In this document: one piece after another, positions 23,873 through 35,553 of the stretch
Numbering within the stretch: position 1 is the first letter of the stretch
Layout: every line of letters starts with the position of its first letter
Assembly: GCF_000002995.4 (NCBI RefSeq)
Contig: NW_025062475.1
Coordinates: 372,001-436,000, forward strand
DNA: 64,000 nucleotides
Direction of reading: 5' to 3'
Origin: Brugia malayi
Taxonomy: Eukaryota > Nematoda > Chromadorea > Rhabditida > Onchocercidae
Made by a program: the position numbers and the translations under genes
The notes under the pieces: generated by a model
Database searches by the model: none
Seen by the model: only the letters and a program-made list of their open reading frames with translations
What the model was told of the DNA's origin: nothing

Positions 23873-26800
23873 ATGCCAGCAACATCCGAGGCAATCCCTA
23901 TTCGAGTTCCTGCTGGAGCACAACGTGGTGAAGACGGTTTTGTTCCGTGCGGTATAATTGATAACGATACACTCGAATCTGTTGAAGATCCTCCATATTT
24001 TCTGGATATGTCGCATTACTCTCAAAGTGTAGAGGATGATGATGGTCCATCAGCTGCAACAATCTTTTCTCAACATGTGAGTTTTTTTTTTTTTTTAACA
24101 CTTTGTCATATTATTCTTTTGATTCTAAGCAGTTTATTTTGTTAAAAATGATGAGATCTACAGAATACTACTACATAAATATACAGTAGTGATTTTTTTT
24201 TATTGGTTTTTTTTTTTTTTTTTTTTTCAGTGTTTAACATTATAACATAGCTGAAACAAATCTGTGAATTACTATATTGAGGGAATAATGTTTACATGTA
24301 AGATTGTTGTGAGAACGTTTTTCTTTTTTTCATACTTAATCATTATTAATGATGAGTAGTAATTACAAATATTTGTTTTCTTTTTTTTTTTTCTTTCATT
24401 GATATCTCCTTTTACTTCCCTTACTTTTATTGGTTTTCTATATAAGGTGGATCAGTGCGGGAATCAGTGTACATTACCCGCCATGTCTCATTTGCCTACT
24501 TCTTGTTTTTGCATTTTACTGTCACTAGGACGAGTGCTACAATAGGAAGAGTGCCGCAAGAAAATGTTGATTGAAATGTTTTTGTCCGCGATAGTTAGGG
24601 TTTTAGGGGTGAAGCATTTATTTCCAGTTAGTGCTGTAAGTGAAACTTTACTTCTATCCTTATATTTTTATCTGATTAGTTTTAGCAATAAATATTTATG
24701 AATTTTAGAATTTACTATTTATAGCTCATTAAAATTATCTGAAGTATGAAATTGTACACATTTTGCAAATTTTATTATATCTGGTAAAATCATTGTTTAG
24801 GCTAAAATATCAGAAGCACTTCCTGTATGTGCTATTCCGGGTGAATCACTGGAATCAACTATGGATACAGGTTCTGGTACTGTTTACATAACAAATTATC
24901 GAATTGTAATATTGGATCGCGTGAAAAATGCTTTGGCAATTATTCCACTTTTGAGTGTTGATACCGTTGAATTCTGGTCTGGCGATCCGTATGGAATACA
25001 GATTACATGCAAATTTGGCCGAATATGCAGGTATTATTGACTGAAATTAATTAAATGATAAGAAATTCTTGGCTAATTCATGTAAACGGGATGAGTATCT
25101 TGGTCGAAGAGAAAGTAGCGCTGGTTTACGGCTTCATTTTACTTATTTTTTTGTGTTTACTTCTTGTAGGTAAGCATTACACATAACTATTGTAAGATGC
25201 AGCATAAAATTTTACAAAATGCAGTTGACTTAATCTCTAATAATAACTGCTGCTTTTGAAGATTGAGATGCGCAAGCGAGGTGCAAGTTGAACTACATAA
25301 AAGGTTGCAAAAAGCGACTTATAATATTGCTACAAATGATGTTTTTGCGTGGCAGTTTGCCAGAGCTGCAAAGGTGTCTTTTCAAAGTTTCAAATAAAAT
25401 AATTATTTTGCTAACAAATTAACACAGAGCTGAAAGGTAGCTTTTAAGCGAGTGACGTATAGTGAATGCTTAAAACTAAATAACAGAAGTTCTAGTTGAT
25501 GTTGCGGTGTTTTTCATCGTTATTTGAGATGACTTTTTGTCCATTGACTCCATTCAGTTTTTTTTTTTTTTTGCAAACATTTCGTCATCTATTTTAGGCT
25601 CAACTTCCTGGCTGGCTTAGATTTCATAGTGAAACGGCTGATTCTGAATGTCCAGCACAGAACGAATTTCTGCGGCTCAACTACAATCCTCAGTCTTGGA
25701 GAGTTTCAGAAGCCAATAGTGATTATTCGTATGTCTTTGTTCCTCTTTAGGACCCCTTTATATCCTTCTCCATTTACTACTAATTAGAATTGTATTTCAT
25801 GCATTGAAGCTATCCTTGCATATTAATATTGTCCAAAGATGAGGATTTCCGAACAAAATAAATACAGAAGCAATTTTTCAATGTAAAGATTTTTCCATTC
25901 AAATTAGTTAGATTTTTTTCAGATTGTGTGCAACATACCCAAAATCCGTTATAGTTCCAAAGGATATAACGGATGATGAATTGCGTCGAGCGTGTGCTGC
26001 TCGAAATAATGCTCGATTTCCAGCTGCAGTATGGTGTTACGCCAGGAATGAATCCGTTTTGTTACGCAGCAGTCAACCATGTTGTGGTATTTTCAACTAT
26101 CGATTCCCATTGGATGAAAAGTTGTTGGAATGTGCTAGAAAAGCTGTTAATGGAAGTAAGTTTGTTACTGAAATATGGGTCGGATGGTATTTATGTCATA
26201 GTTTCCTAATCATATGAATATTGAAACCTGTGTTATCGGTTTGCGAAAACAGTTGCAGGGCCGTCGTCTCGGAAGTTGTTAATAGTGGATTGCCGTTCAT
26301 ATACTGCAGCCCTTGCAAATCGAGTGGTGAAAGGTGGTGGAGCCGAGTCAGAAGGTTTGTTTAGTGTTTGTCAAATTTTTAATTTGATGAAAGGTTTAAC
26401 ATTATTACATTATTTTTCAATGAGTGAAGTCATTGCCTAAAACATGAGGCTTTCAGAGTATTATCAGCAAACGGAAGTCATCTTTTGTGGATTAGCAAAT
26501 ATCCATGAAATCCGTAGTAGCTTTCATAAACTGAGAGCTGTCCTCGCTGGCCCTCAAGATCACAATACCATTCTTCAATCAATTCAGTCGACTTTTTGGC
26601 TGCAATATCTTACAAGTCTCATTGATACCGCACAGAAATGTGTAAAGGCACTCGTGGATGACGGTTAATTTTATTCTAAAAAAAATTTCATAGATTTCAA
26701 ATTATTTTGATCCAACAAAATTTTGACATATTAATTCTAATAATATCCTAACAGCTTTGTAAGTATGAAACAAATAAAAATGTATTTTATGTGTTGTAGT

Positions 26801-29800
26801 AATTCAAATAGAGGTAAACATTAAGGAAATTCTCAACTTCGTATAATTTAAATTTGAGGAATGCAGATCAAAACGGTTGATGGAAACGATGTTTCTCAAA
26901 TTTTTTTTTTTTTTTAAAGGACGATCGGTTTTGGTTCACTGCACGGATGGTTGGGATCGGACTACGCAAATTGTTACACTTACAAAAATAATTGCTGATC
27001 CATACTATAGGACTTTCGAGGTGAGAGCATATCAAGTACAAATAAATTTTTGTGTTTTTGTGTTTCTTTTCTATTTGTGTTATAACGCTTCAGGGATTTA
27101 AAGTTTTGATTCGCCGTGACTGGATTGGTTTCGGACACAAGTTTGCTGATCGCACGGGTACGCGTAGTAGCGTCAGTGGGGAATCGTCACCAGTTTTCTT
27201 GCAGTGGCTAGATTGTGTTCACCAGTTGCATCAGTTGTTCCCAGATGCCTTTCAGTTCACTTTAAGTTATTTGGTAAGAACTTTTTGCACCTATTCTTGA
27301 GGTAGTACAAATTCAGAGAAACCCCAGATAAAATTGGATGATCATAAGTGGTATTGACACATTTGCGAAGAAGTAATATAATGATTGGCAAATTTGTTTG
27401 TTTGTTTTTTAAACTGTAGCTAAGCATTTCGAGCAATTCTTGATTTTGAATGCTCCGTGACATATTTTTCAGACAAAGTTAGCTCTTCATTGTTATTCCG
27501 GATTATTTGGGACATTCCTTTGGAATAGTCAATCTGAGAGAGAAAACTGGACTAAGAGTACGGATGATGCAGAAACGCTTTCGCTTTGGACATTTTTGGA
27601 TGAATCGAAACCGGAGTATGGAAATGTTATTTATAGTCCTGGAAAAAGCAATGAGCGATTACATACATCTTTACATGTTGAGGATCTTCACATCTGGAAA
27701 CAACTTTATATTGGACCTGCAATCGAAAGATTGATTAATGTAAGTTGTAATGTTGTAATGTAATGTTTTTTCTTTTTTTACAGCTGATATACTCAATTAT
27801 GTATACATAAAAAAGTTTTGCAGTTTTTATCAGAAATCAAAATTAAAATTTATGTATTTCAATTAATGAGTATGTTTTTTTTTTTTCTTTTTTTCTTCAT
27901 ATTTTGCTGAGTGCAGTGTAACTGGTTTTCAGTGCTATCTATATATAGCTAATGAATTTAATAATAGCTCGTTTCACAGGAACAAACACTGTCAAACTCA
28001 GGGATGTGCGCAAGTCAGCATAGTGAAGTTGATCGTATAAGTTTGAATAGAGCCCATTCTGCTGAAAGTCTTTCCAATACGGACGCTAATGCATGCCAGG
28101 GATCATCAAATACAACGTATATCTTTGTCATTTAATTATGATGAATTTTGTACTTAAATATAATCTCTAAAATTGACTTGTATTGGTATATTTTTCGTTT
28201 ATTAATGTAAATTGGTATATCTCTATTGCCTTAAATACTTCTTTAAGTCAACCACGTGTGTAATATATTTATCTTTGGAATATGTAATCGTCTTTTACAG
28301 TTTTGCTGGAAATACACATGCTCAATTCCTTAACAGCAATACTCGAACATCCGTTTCAAGTGAAACGGATTATGCACGACCTGATGAAAACGACTTGTCA
28401 TTCGCATTTTATCGTGAAAGAGATCGCAGTGCTATTGCTGTAAGCTTTTATTTTCAATGACACTGAAATGTAAATAGCGTAAACTCAAGATTGACTTACG
28501 AAGTTAGTAGTGTTTTCAAAAAATTTACAAAAAATTTTTGTTGCGATTGTTATTCAACATTGCATCGTCCATGCAGAACTTTACATGTTTTTTTTTTTTT
28601 TTTTTTGCTTTACAGAGGGAAGTGGATTGTGATGGTTTGACGAAAATTTTGGAAATACGCGAAGAAAGGACTCGTGAGAAAGTTGAGAAATTGCAGGTGG
28701 GTGATTCCTAACATTCTTTACTTGTTTCACTTTGTCGAAATTATGTCTCTTATATCTGTCTCTTATTTTTAACTAAATGGTTATTCTTAGGCGTATATAA
28801 GAAAGTTATTTATAAGAAGAAGGTCTCACGAGTTTGAAGAAATTAATTACGGAGCTGAGAATTCAGATTAGTGGACCGATCGTCGTCCTCTTATTCATTT
28901 TTGCAGATAGTTAACGGCTGATAGTGAAGGAGAAGAATTTGAATTTATCTTGAAATTTCCGTTTTCAGTGTTTCTATTTTGTCTTCCTCTTCGTGTTGCT
29001 CATGAGAACTATTTAACATAATATTGTTGAACTATTTAACATAATATTGTCTAATATATTTTGTTTTCTATATATTGATATTGTCAGAGAGCATTATTAT
29101 GCATATTGTAGTTAAAGTGGTTGAATTGAAAAAAATGAAAGACGAATAGAGTTTTTTAGTATGAATATAAATATGAAAATTGATGTTTTTCTCCTGTTTT
29201 GTTTTGTAAGTTGAAGCACAGTTTTTCCTTCAACGTTGTTTGAAATAGTTATTCAATAGAGCTTAAAGAAAAATGATTCAATTTGAAATTGTCATCAACA
29301 CTGCAGTATATCCTGTAAGTTATGAGAGATGGACAGTTTCGATATTTGTTCAGGATTGTATCAATATGTTGCAAGAAAGACTTGGACAATTGGAAATAGA
29401 AGAAAAACGGAAAGTGAGTTGTGGAATTAGTGGCGAGTCACCTGGGTCGGATTTAATAATCGTAAGTTGAGGCTGAAGCCAGTTCATTTTCCCTCTCTTT
29501 TTCTGCCTTGGCAATGACTGATTAAGTCAGTGAAGAAGTGTAACAAATTGAAGTACTCTAAATTCAAGTTCGGTGAGAACAGCAGTCCGTCGTGTTCTGT
29601 GGAATCAGTTCTTTCAAACATGTCGGTCGTTGAAAAAGACGATGTTGCGGATATTTCGTATGGTTCGAAAGGATGGTTAATGGATGATGCTTCACAAAAA
29701 TGCATGAATTGCCAGGGAACATTTTATTACCTAAGTAATCGAAGACATCATTGCAGGTTAGTCTTTTGCTTCTTTTTGTTCCATGTCTAATCTGTGTGAC

Positions 29801-30183
29801 ATATAATTAGAGCGAATAAATAGGATTAGTCATGTTTGGTTCTGTACGAATTACTGAATGCTTCGACTCTATAATATATTATGACACTAGTAATTAAAGT
29901 TCTTGTCTACCAAAGATTTTTATTTGTTTCCAGGAACTGTGGCGGTATATTTTGTTCTTCTTGTTCGAAACGTACCTTTTTTCGAGTATATGAAAACAAA
30001 GGTGGGAATGTGCGCGTGTGCAACAAGTGCTATGAGTTTATGGTAAAAGCTCGATCATTTATAGTAGCATCAGAGAAGACAACACAACCATTAACTTCTA
30101 AGAGGAATGGCAATTTAATGACGAGGAAGCCATCAGAAACAGCCATGAATGGTAGTAGCATCAGCTCAGCGATTTTTGGATAA
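23873..30183 (+). CDS. mtm-3: Myotubularin-related PI3P phosphatase with FYVE domain (MTMR3/4 type)
   Basis: Removes the 3-phosphate from PI3P and PI(3,5)P2 on endosomal/autophagic membranes. Sixteen exons close in phase to 903 residues: 23873-24076, 24801-25030, 25262-25373, 25598-25728, 25923-26155, 26253-26354, 26457-26663, 26920-27020, 27094-27273, 27473-27739, 27980-28116, 28301-28439, 28616-28696, 29354-29461, 29527-29756 and 29934-30183. Domains are PH-GRAM (GTVYITNYRIVILDR), then the myotubularin phosphatase with LLIVDCRSYTAALANR, GLANIHEIRSSF and the active site HCTDGWDR (Cys about 414, Arg about 420, CX5R intact, so predicted active), WIGFGHKFADR, a coiled-coil around 690-735, and a C-terminal FYVE finger (WLMD, CMNC, RRHHCR, CSSC, CNKC; about 794-856). 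The exon 6 acceptor is ambiguous by six in-frame bases, and the exon 15 acceptor uses TTAAG. The start exon is supported by phase only; an alternative first exon may exist at 24564. Confidence 0.93.
24564..24635 (+). CDS. Possible alternative first exon of mtm-3
   Basis: Inside intron 1, an ATG opens 24 codons (MLIEMFLSAIVRVLG...FPVSA) ending exactly at a consensus GTAAGTG donor in phase 0, which matches the phase of exon 2 at 24801. Splicing would replace the 68-residue acidic N-terminus by a short hydrophobic one. The surrounding 24440-24640 stretch is less AT-rich than typical introns here. No conservation evidence is available. Confidence 0.3.
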
Positions 30184-32244
30184 AATTTTTTTACGACAGT
30201 TCAAGTGTATCTAGAAAAGAGATGATCAGTTTGATGAATTATATAGCAAGGAAAGAAATCATTTTTATTCTTCAACATTTTCAGTAGAATGGAGGATACT
30301 GAACTGGGTAGAAAAGCAAAAAAAGAAGGAGAGAAAAAAGGAAAGAAATTTTTCATTATTATCACCAATAATAAAAGCACTATTTCGTACACACCTTAAA
30401 TGTTCTAGATTCAAGTTTGATGTCCAAATATGTACATATCAGTATGTACACTAGGCGACATATTTGTCATCTGTTCATTATCATAATTCAATATTTCATT
30501 CTTTATCGTTTAACAAGTTCTGAAAGATAGTAAAAGCTGTAAAATATGATTCTGTTTAACTCTTCCGCTGCTAAATGCCAGAAAGTTCTATGCGAATTTG
30601 TTCGACCCAACTTGTGTGACTTTTTGATTTCGTCATAGTTCAAGTGCGTAAAGGTCACTGTATATTGTTTTCACGATATAATATAACAAGACCAGAAAAA
30701 AAAACTTCGTCTGGCTCACCATAACAGTTGAATAGCGATGCATAGTTCTCAGTTTTCTGTTTTTTGCATTGTAATGTCTGCGATAACTGCAGTTTCACCA
30801 CTTTATTGTTTTTTATTTTATTTTATTTTTTTTTTTTTTTTTTGTTCGGAAGTTAGAATCATTTTGGATGTTAAAATAGTCGTTCGGTCATTCTCTTATC
30901 TTTTTTTCTTTTTTTTAGATGTAATTTTTGAATGCTTTCCTTGTCACGTGCTGTGCTCAATTTAATTCATCGTTTGTTTTCTTGTTTAGCTCGTCGTTGA
31001 ATTTTAAATTTTCTTTTCAGATCTTCGAAGAGTATTCTATAACAAAAATTTGAGTCGAAGATCTCGCTGCACAAATTGTTTTAGTGGCTTTGCTAATTAA
31101 TTGTTTCCTTTCCTTGTTTCAGTTTTGTTACACCATGATTGGTGTTATTTATTAAAAGTAAAAATTATTTATTGAAATTAATGAGAGATATCACTCATTT
31201 TATCCTTTTTATGTTTATTCAGTTTTTGAAGAATAAAGAAAAAAAAATAGTGCGCATTTATTTATGCTTTAGTAGTGCGACAATCATCGCTGTACTCTTT
31301 TATAATAAATAATCAAAAGAAAAGTGAAGTAGTGATGATAATATGCTTGAATGTTATCTTACAGGTAGAGGTGTTTGGATGTTATCCGACTGTCGAAAAT
31401 GTTGTAGTCGACTGATGGTTATGTGTAATTATTGGTTATTATGTACATAATTAGTGAGAATACAGGTGGAGATATTTCATGAAAACAAGTGTCAATCTCA
31501 TGTGCTGTTATTATTGCTGATCGGAGTAATTTAAAGCTCTGAAGTTGTGGATTTTATACGATGTGTTCGGATCTTACGGTACTGACATCGGGAAATCGTA
31601 TAAGTAGGATGGACTAAAATGATTATTGGGTTCCTGTATGTCGAATTGACATTTGGTGGCATTTAACACTTTGTAAAAATATTCCTGCTGACATTGCAAC
31701 TTTTGACTGTGTACGAATGAAGAGATAAGATGTAAAATTTTGTGAAAGTAACAAAAGATAGTGTGGAAAAGTATAAACTGCAGTATAATTGAAATGATAT
31801 AATAGTGTTTGTAGAAGATCGAAATTATCTGTTTTCGAAACAATAACCAAAGCTCCTCTGTGTTTATTTATATAAAATCAGCATAAATCGATGTGACAAT
31901 GTATTTGGCTTTTCCAATTTAATTTATGGTTTGTACGAGTGTTAATTATTGATAGTTAATAAAAAAGTGAAGTTTAATTTCTGAGAAATGTTGAACGGAG
32001 CATCGATCATTTCTTTAATTTTTGTATTAAATTTCTAGAAATGGATTAATTTCTACTCTATAAAAATGTGTGGATTAGTTGATCATAAAAGAGACAAAGT
32101 AGAAATAATGTTGGTTGTTGTGTTCATTGGATTAAAAAAAAAAAAATAATAATAATTCGTCAAGTTTTAGAATTGGTTTGTTTATATGCGTTTTATCTTT
32201 TGTCAATTAAATTAATATTTAATAAGATAAAATATTGCAGCTTG
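30184..32244. other. mtm-3 3' UTR and spacer to the CDK10-like gene
   Basis: No gene recognised. AATAAAAG occurs at about 30370, and further AATAAA-like hexamers lie at about 31230-31305. Opposite-strand reading frames at 31574-31850 lack splice or codon support. The acceptor used by the next gene ends at 32240. Confidence 0.5.
30431..30438 (+). promoter_or_regulatory. Candidate PUF (Pumilio/FBF) binding element
   Basis: TGTACATA fits the UGUANAUA consensus and lies about 250 bases after the mtm-3 stop, probably within the 3' UTR. It overlaps an inverted-repeat cluster (TGTACATA/TATGTACA inside CAAATATG/CATATTTG). In AT-rich DNA such octamers arise by chance. Confidence 0.3.
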
Positions 32245-34430
32245 ATGGGAGATGAAGCGCATCAATTGGCTTCATCATCATCATCAACAATACAAATTGT
32301 TTCTATATTTAATTTGGAGAATGCTGCTTTTTCAAAGGTTTTTTCTATTTGAAAATATTACGATAGCATAGAATGCTTGAAACTAATCCAATTAGGATAT
32401 ATATTATGTTTGTTCACAGATGATTTTTCCTGATATCTGAGAATTGAGAAATCAAGATCTAAACTTGTAGGAATGTTACATGTAATGCTAACATTGTAAA
32501 TCTGGAATTGTAACATTATTTAGTAGTGTAGAACTATTAAATTAGAAATTAATATCTGTATTAAGGATGCTGAAATTTCTGCTTTTTTTTTTTTGTATTC
32601 TTTATAATAGTAGATAAAGCACGTGGAAAAGAAATTGTTGAAATTTAAAAATTGTTCTGTAAAGTTATGGAAAAGAACTATAGACATATATTCAGGATAA
32701 GATTGGTTGTGGAGGATGTCGGTCAGTAAATGAATTCGAAAAAATGAATCGTGTTGGTGAAGGTACATATGGCATTGTATATAGAGCCAAGGATACAAAA
32801 ACGGGAGAAATTGTATCTTATTCTCTCTCTCTCTCAATTTATTTAAAGCTTTAATTAAGATTGAAATTTAAGTTTAATCTTGAAATTTCATTACACTTCG
32901 GTTTTTTATTTTATTTTTTTTTTTTTAGATAGCACTAAAAAAAGTAAGGATGGATGAGAAAAGTGAAGAGAATGGAATTTCAATATCGGCAATCCGTGAA
33001 ATTCATTTGCTGATGAGTTTGCACCACAAAAATATCGTAGAATTGAAGGAAATTGTAGTAGGACAGCAGTTAACTTCAATTTTTCTTGTTATGGAATACT
33101 GTACTCAGGTAATCCTAATTTTTGAGAAGCCAGGAGGATGACGAAAGATTTGGATATTATTGATCATCCTTTTTTTTTTTTTTTGCATTTCACATGAATT
33201 ATTTCATGACTTGGCTTCACTATTGGACAATATGCGAGTGCCATTTACAGAGCCACAAGTTAAATGTATTGTAATGCAGTTACTAAAAGCACTGGTTTAT
33301 TTGCATGAAAAACATGTAGTTCATCGAGATTTAAAGGTTCATTTGAAGTTTTTTTCTTTTCTTTCCTTTCTAAGATCCAGTTTTTTCTAACACTTGCCAA
33401 AAAAATTTTTGTGTTTATTATTTAAATTTTGTTGATATTTTTGATACGATAGTCAAAAACAACTTGAATTCATTTTATAGGTGTCTAATCTTCTTTTAAC
33501 AGACGATGGTTGCTTGAAAGTTGCTGATTTTGGATTAGCGCGAACATTTGGAGAACCTTCCAAACAAATGACGCCACGAGTTGTTACTCTATGGTAATAT
33601 TTTTTTTTTTCACAATGAATTATCTCAAGCATCAGCTTGTTCCATTTATTAATTCTGGAAAATCTGAAAGGAGTTCTAAACTTTGGAGTTTTTCAGGTAC
33701 CGTAGTCCGGAATTATTATTTGGTGCAAAAGAACAAAGTACCGGTGTTGATATGTGGGCAACAGGATGCATTCTTGGAGAATTACTCATACATCGACCTC
33801 TTCTACCAGGGAAAACCGAGCTTGATCAGGTTCTCAAGTTCTCTATATTGCTTTCTCAATTACTGATACATATTTTTGATTATTTTCCTAAATACTTGTG
33901 GAAAATGGATCAAATTTACATATAGTTTAGATTAACAGAATAATCGATTTGCTTGGTACTCCAACAGAAAAGATATGGAAAGGAATCGATGAGTTACCTG
34001 CTTTGCGTAATTTTCATTTACGCTCCCAACCGTACAATAAATTGAAATGTGTGATGGAACGTGCTAGTGATAGTTGCTTGCAACTTTTAAATGGTCTCTT
34101 CACCTATGATCCATCTCTTAGAATTTGTGCAAAAGATGCGTTACGCTCAAGGTATAGAATTAAGTCCCAAAAATTTAATTTAATTTTTTTTTTTTTTATT
34201 TTCTTGCAAATAAGCAGCAAAATTAGCTTTCAATTGATTCTGAAATGATATGAGAAGGTTTTGGACGAAAACAATGATTTAAACTAAGTTTAAGTTTTGA
34301 AAAATTCTTTTAAAATTTTAGATATTTTAATGAACCTCCATATCCATGTGATGCAAGCATGATGCCATCATTTCCGCAACATCGAAATCGAAAGCGTAAA
34401 AGAAAAAGCAGTGATTGCAGCAATAATTGA
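32245..34430 (+). CDS. cdk-10: Cyclin-dependent kinase 10-like protein kinase
   Basis: CDK10 pairs with cyclin M and phosphorylates transcription and ciliogenesis regulators in animals. Eight exons give 364 residues, the family's usual size: 32245-32337, 32696-32812, 32929-33108, 33208-33336, 33481-33593, 33697-33829, 33931-34151 and 34322-34430. Seen: [19 protein letters not shown] (Gly loop), IALKKV with catalytic Lys about 74, the cyclin-binding helix SISAIRE, HRDLK (about 169-173), [23 protein letters not shown], and a basic tail ([10 protein letters not shown]). The block [21 protein letters not shown] is diagnostic for CDK10 rather than CDK11. A TTGCAG acceptor lies 4 bases before the ATG. 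Oddity: the acceptor before exon 4 reads ATTTCAT|GAC, not AG, although protein alignment and phase both require that junction. Confidence 0.9.
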
Positions 34431-35459
34431 TATTAGTAATAGAAATTTTACTTGTGAATTTCACAGGAAATTACACAATTGTTGTTGTATCGATTTGTTT
34501 CCACATATGCTAATAAAAGCAGTGAAGAATTATTTTAGATTATATTTGCATATGTAACTTTTGATCAGTATTATCGTCGAAGATATTATGCATTCATCTA
34601 AAGTGTTAATTGCTTAACTACAATTAACCTTGAAGGAGAAAATTTGATAACAAATCAATAAAATCCAGGATTTATCGGAAAAATTCCAAGCGATAAAGTA
34701 AATTGGTTTGAGTTTGAAATATATTACTTATGATACATTTTTCATCTCATTGAAGTAGTGGGTAACTGATGAAATGAATTAATCATTATCAAAATTTTAT
34801 CAAAATCTTGAACTGATAAAATTCCTTGTGTTTATCTTTTTTTTTTATATATATATATATCTTCAAATTAACTAAATTAGCTATTCGTATTGCTGTCATA
34901 AATAAATTAGACGTTAAAACTGAATCAAATGCTCGTACTTTGTTAAATTTGGATCCTTTCCTTTTAAGATAAATGAATTTATTCAATAACACTTAATTTA
35001 AATGAAGAATTTAAGATTAATTTGGCACAAAACATTGCAGTGTTAAACGTGAATCATTGTTAATTATTCATTTTGTTTTTTTTTGATTCAAATTAATTTG
35101 GTCTACTTGTTAAGATTTCATTTCATATCTGATTCTTAACACTGTTGGAAGGATTTAACTTGTGATACCGGATAATATTTCAGTTGTATTTGTTGCATTA
35201 AAGCATTATTAAAAATAGACTGAAATTTGAATTAAGAATTTTTATTTGCGTATTATATTTTTGATGCAAATTTTTGACATATTTAAAAAAAAATTGAGAT
35301 AAATTCATTGTTCTATTTTTTTTTTTTTTTTTTTTTATGATTGAATAGTGTTAGACTTTTCTTTAATTAATGCTAAGCTGTTTTATCTTACTTTTTTGTA
35401 ACAAATTACTTCCAAGTTTATAAACATTAAGTGCATAATCTGGACTTTTTTGTCTCTTA
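34431..35459. other. Spacer between CDK10-like gene and TTBK-like kinase
   Basis: AT-rich; holds the probable 3' UTR of the CDK10-like gene with a poly(A) signal at 34512, a TA run at 34848-34860 and a T run at 35319-35336. No gene is seen. Confidence 0.5.
34512..34517 (+). terminator. Poly(A) signal AATAAA
   Basis: AATAAA 82 bases after the CDK10-like stop codon. Confidence 0.45.
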
Positions 35460-35481
35460 ATGTCGGTTGATGTGACATCTA

Positions 35482-35553
35482 TACCACCTGTACCACCACC
35501 TGTACCACCACCACCACCTGTACCACCTGTACCACCACCACCTGTACCACCAC
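35482..35553 (+). repeat. CCACCTGTA minisatellite, possibly coding for a Pro/Val-rich N-terminus
   Basis: Irregular tandem CCACCTGTA/CCACCA units. An ATG at 35460 reads through it as MSVDVTSIPPVPPPVPPPPP and stops at 35570. It lies just ahead of the kinase exon at 35599, and several CCT|GTACC positions are potential phase-0 donors that could join to the phase-0 site GTAGAAAAG|GAT at 35604. Whether it is the kinase's first exon is unresolved. Confidence 0.5.

Noticed and set aside
31574..31850. Minus-strand frames downstream of mtm-3
   Set aside because: Two overlapping frames with AT-driven composition, no start context and no neighbouring exons.
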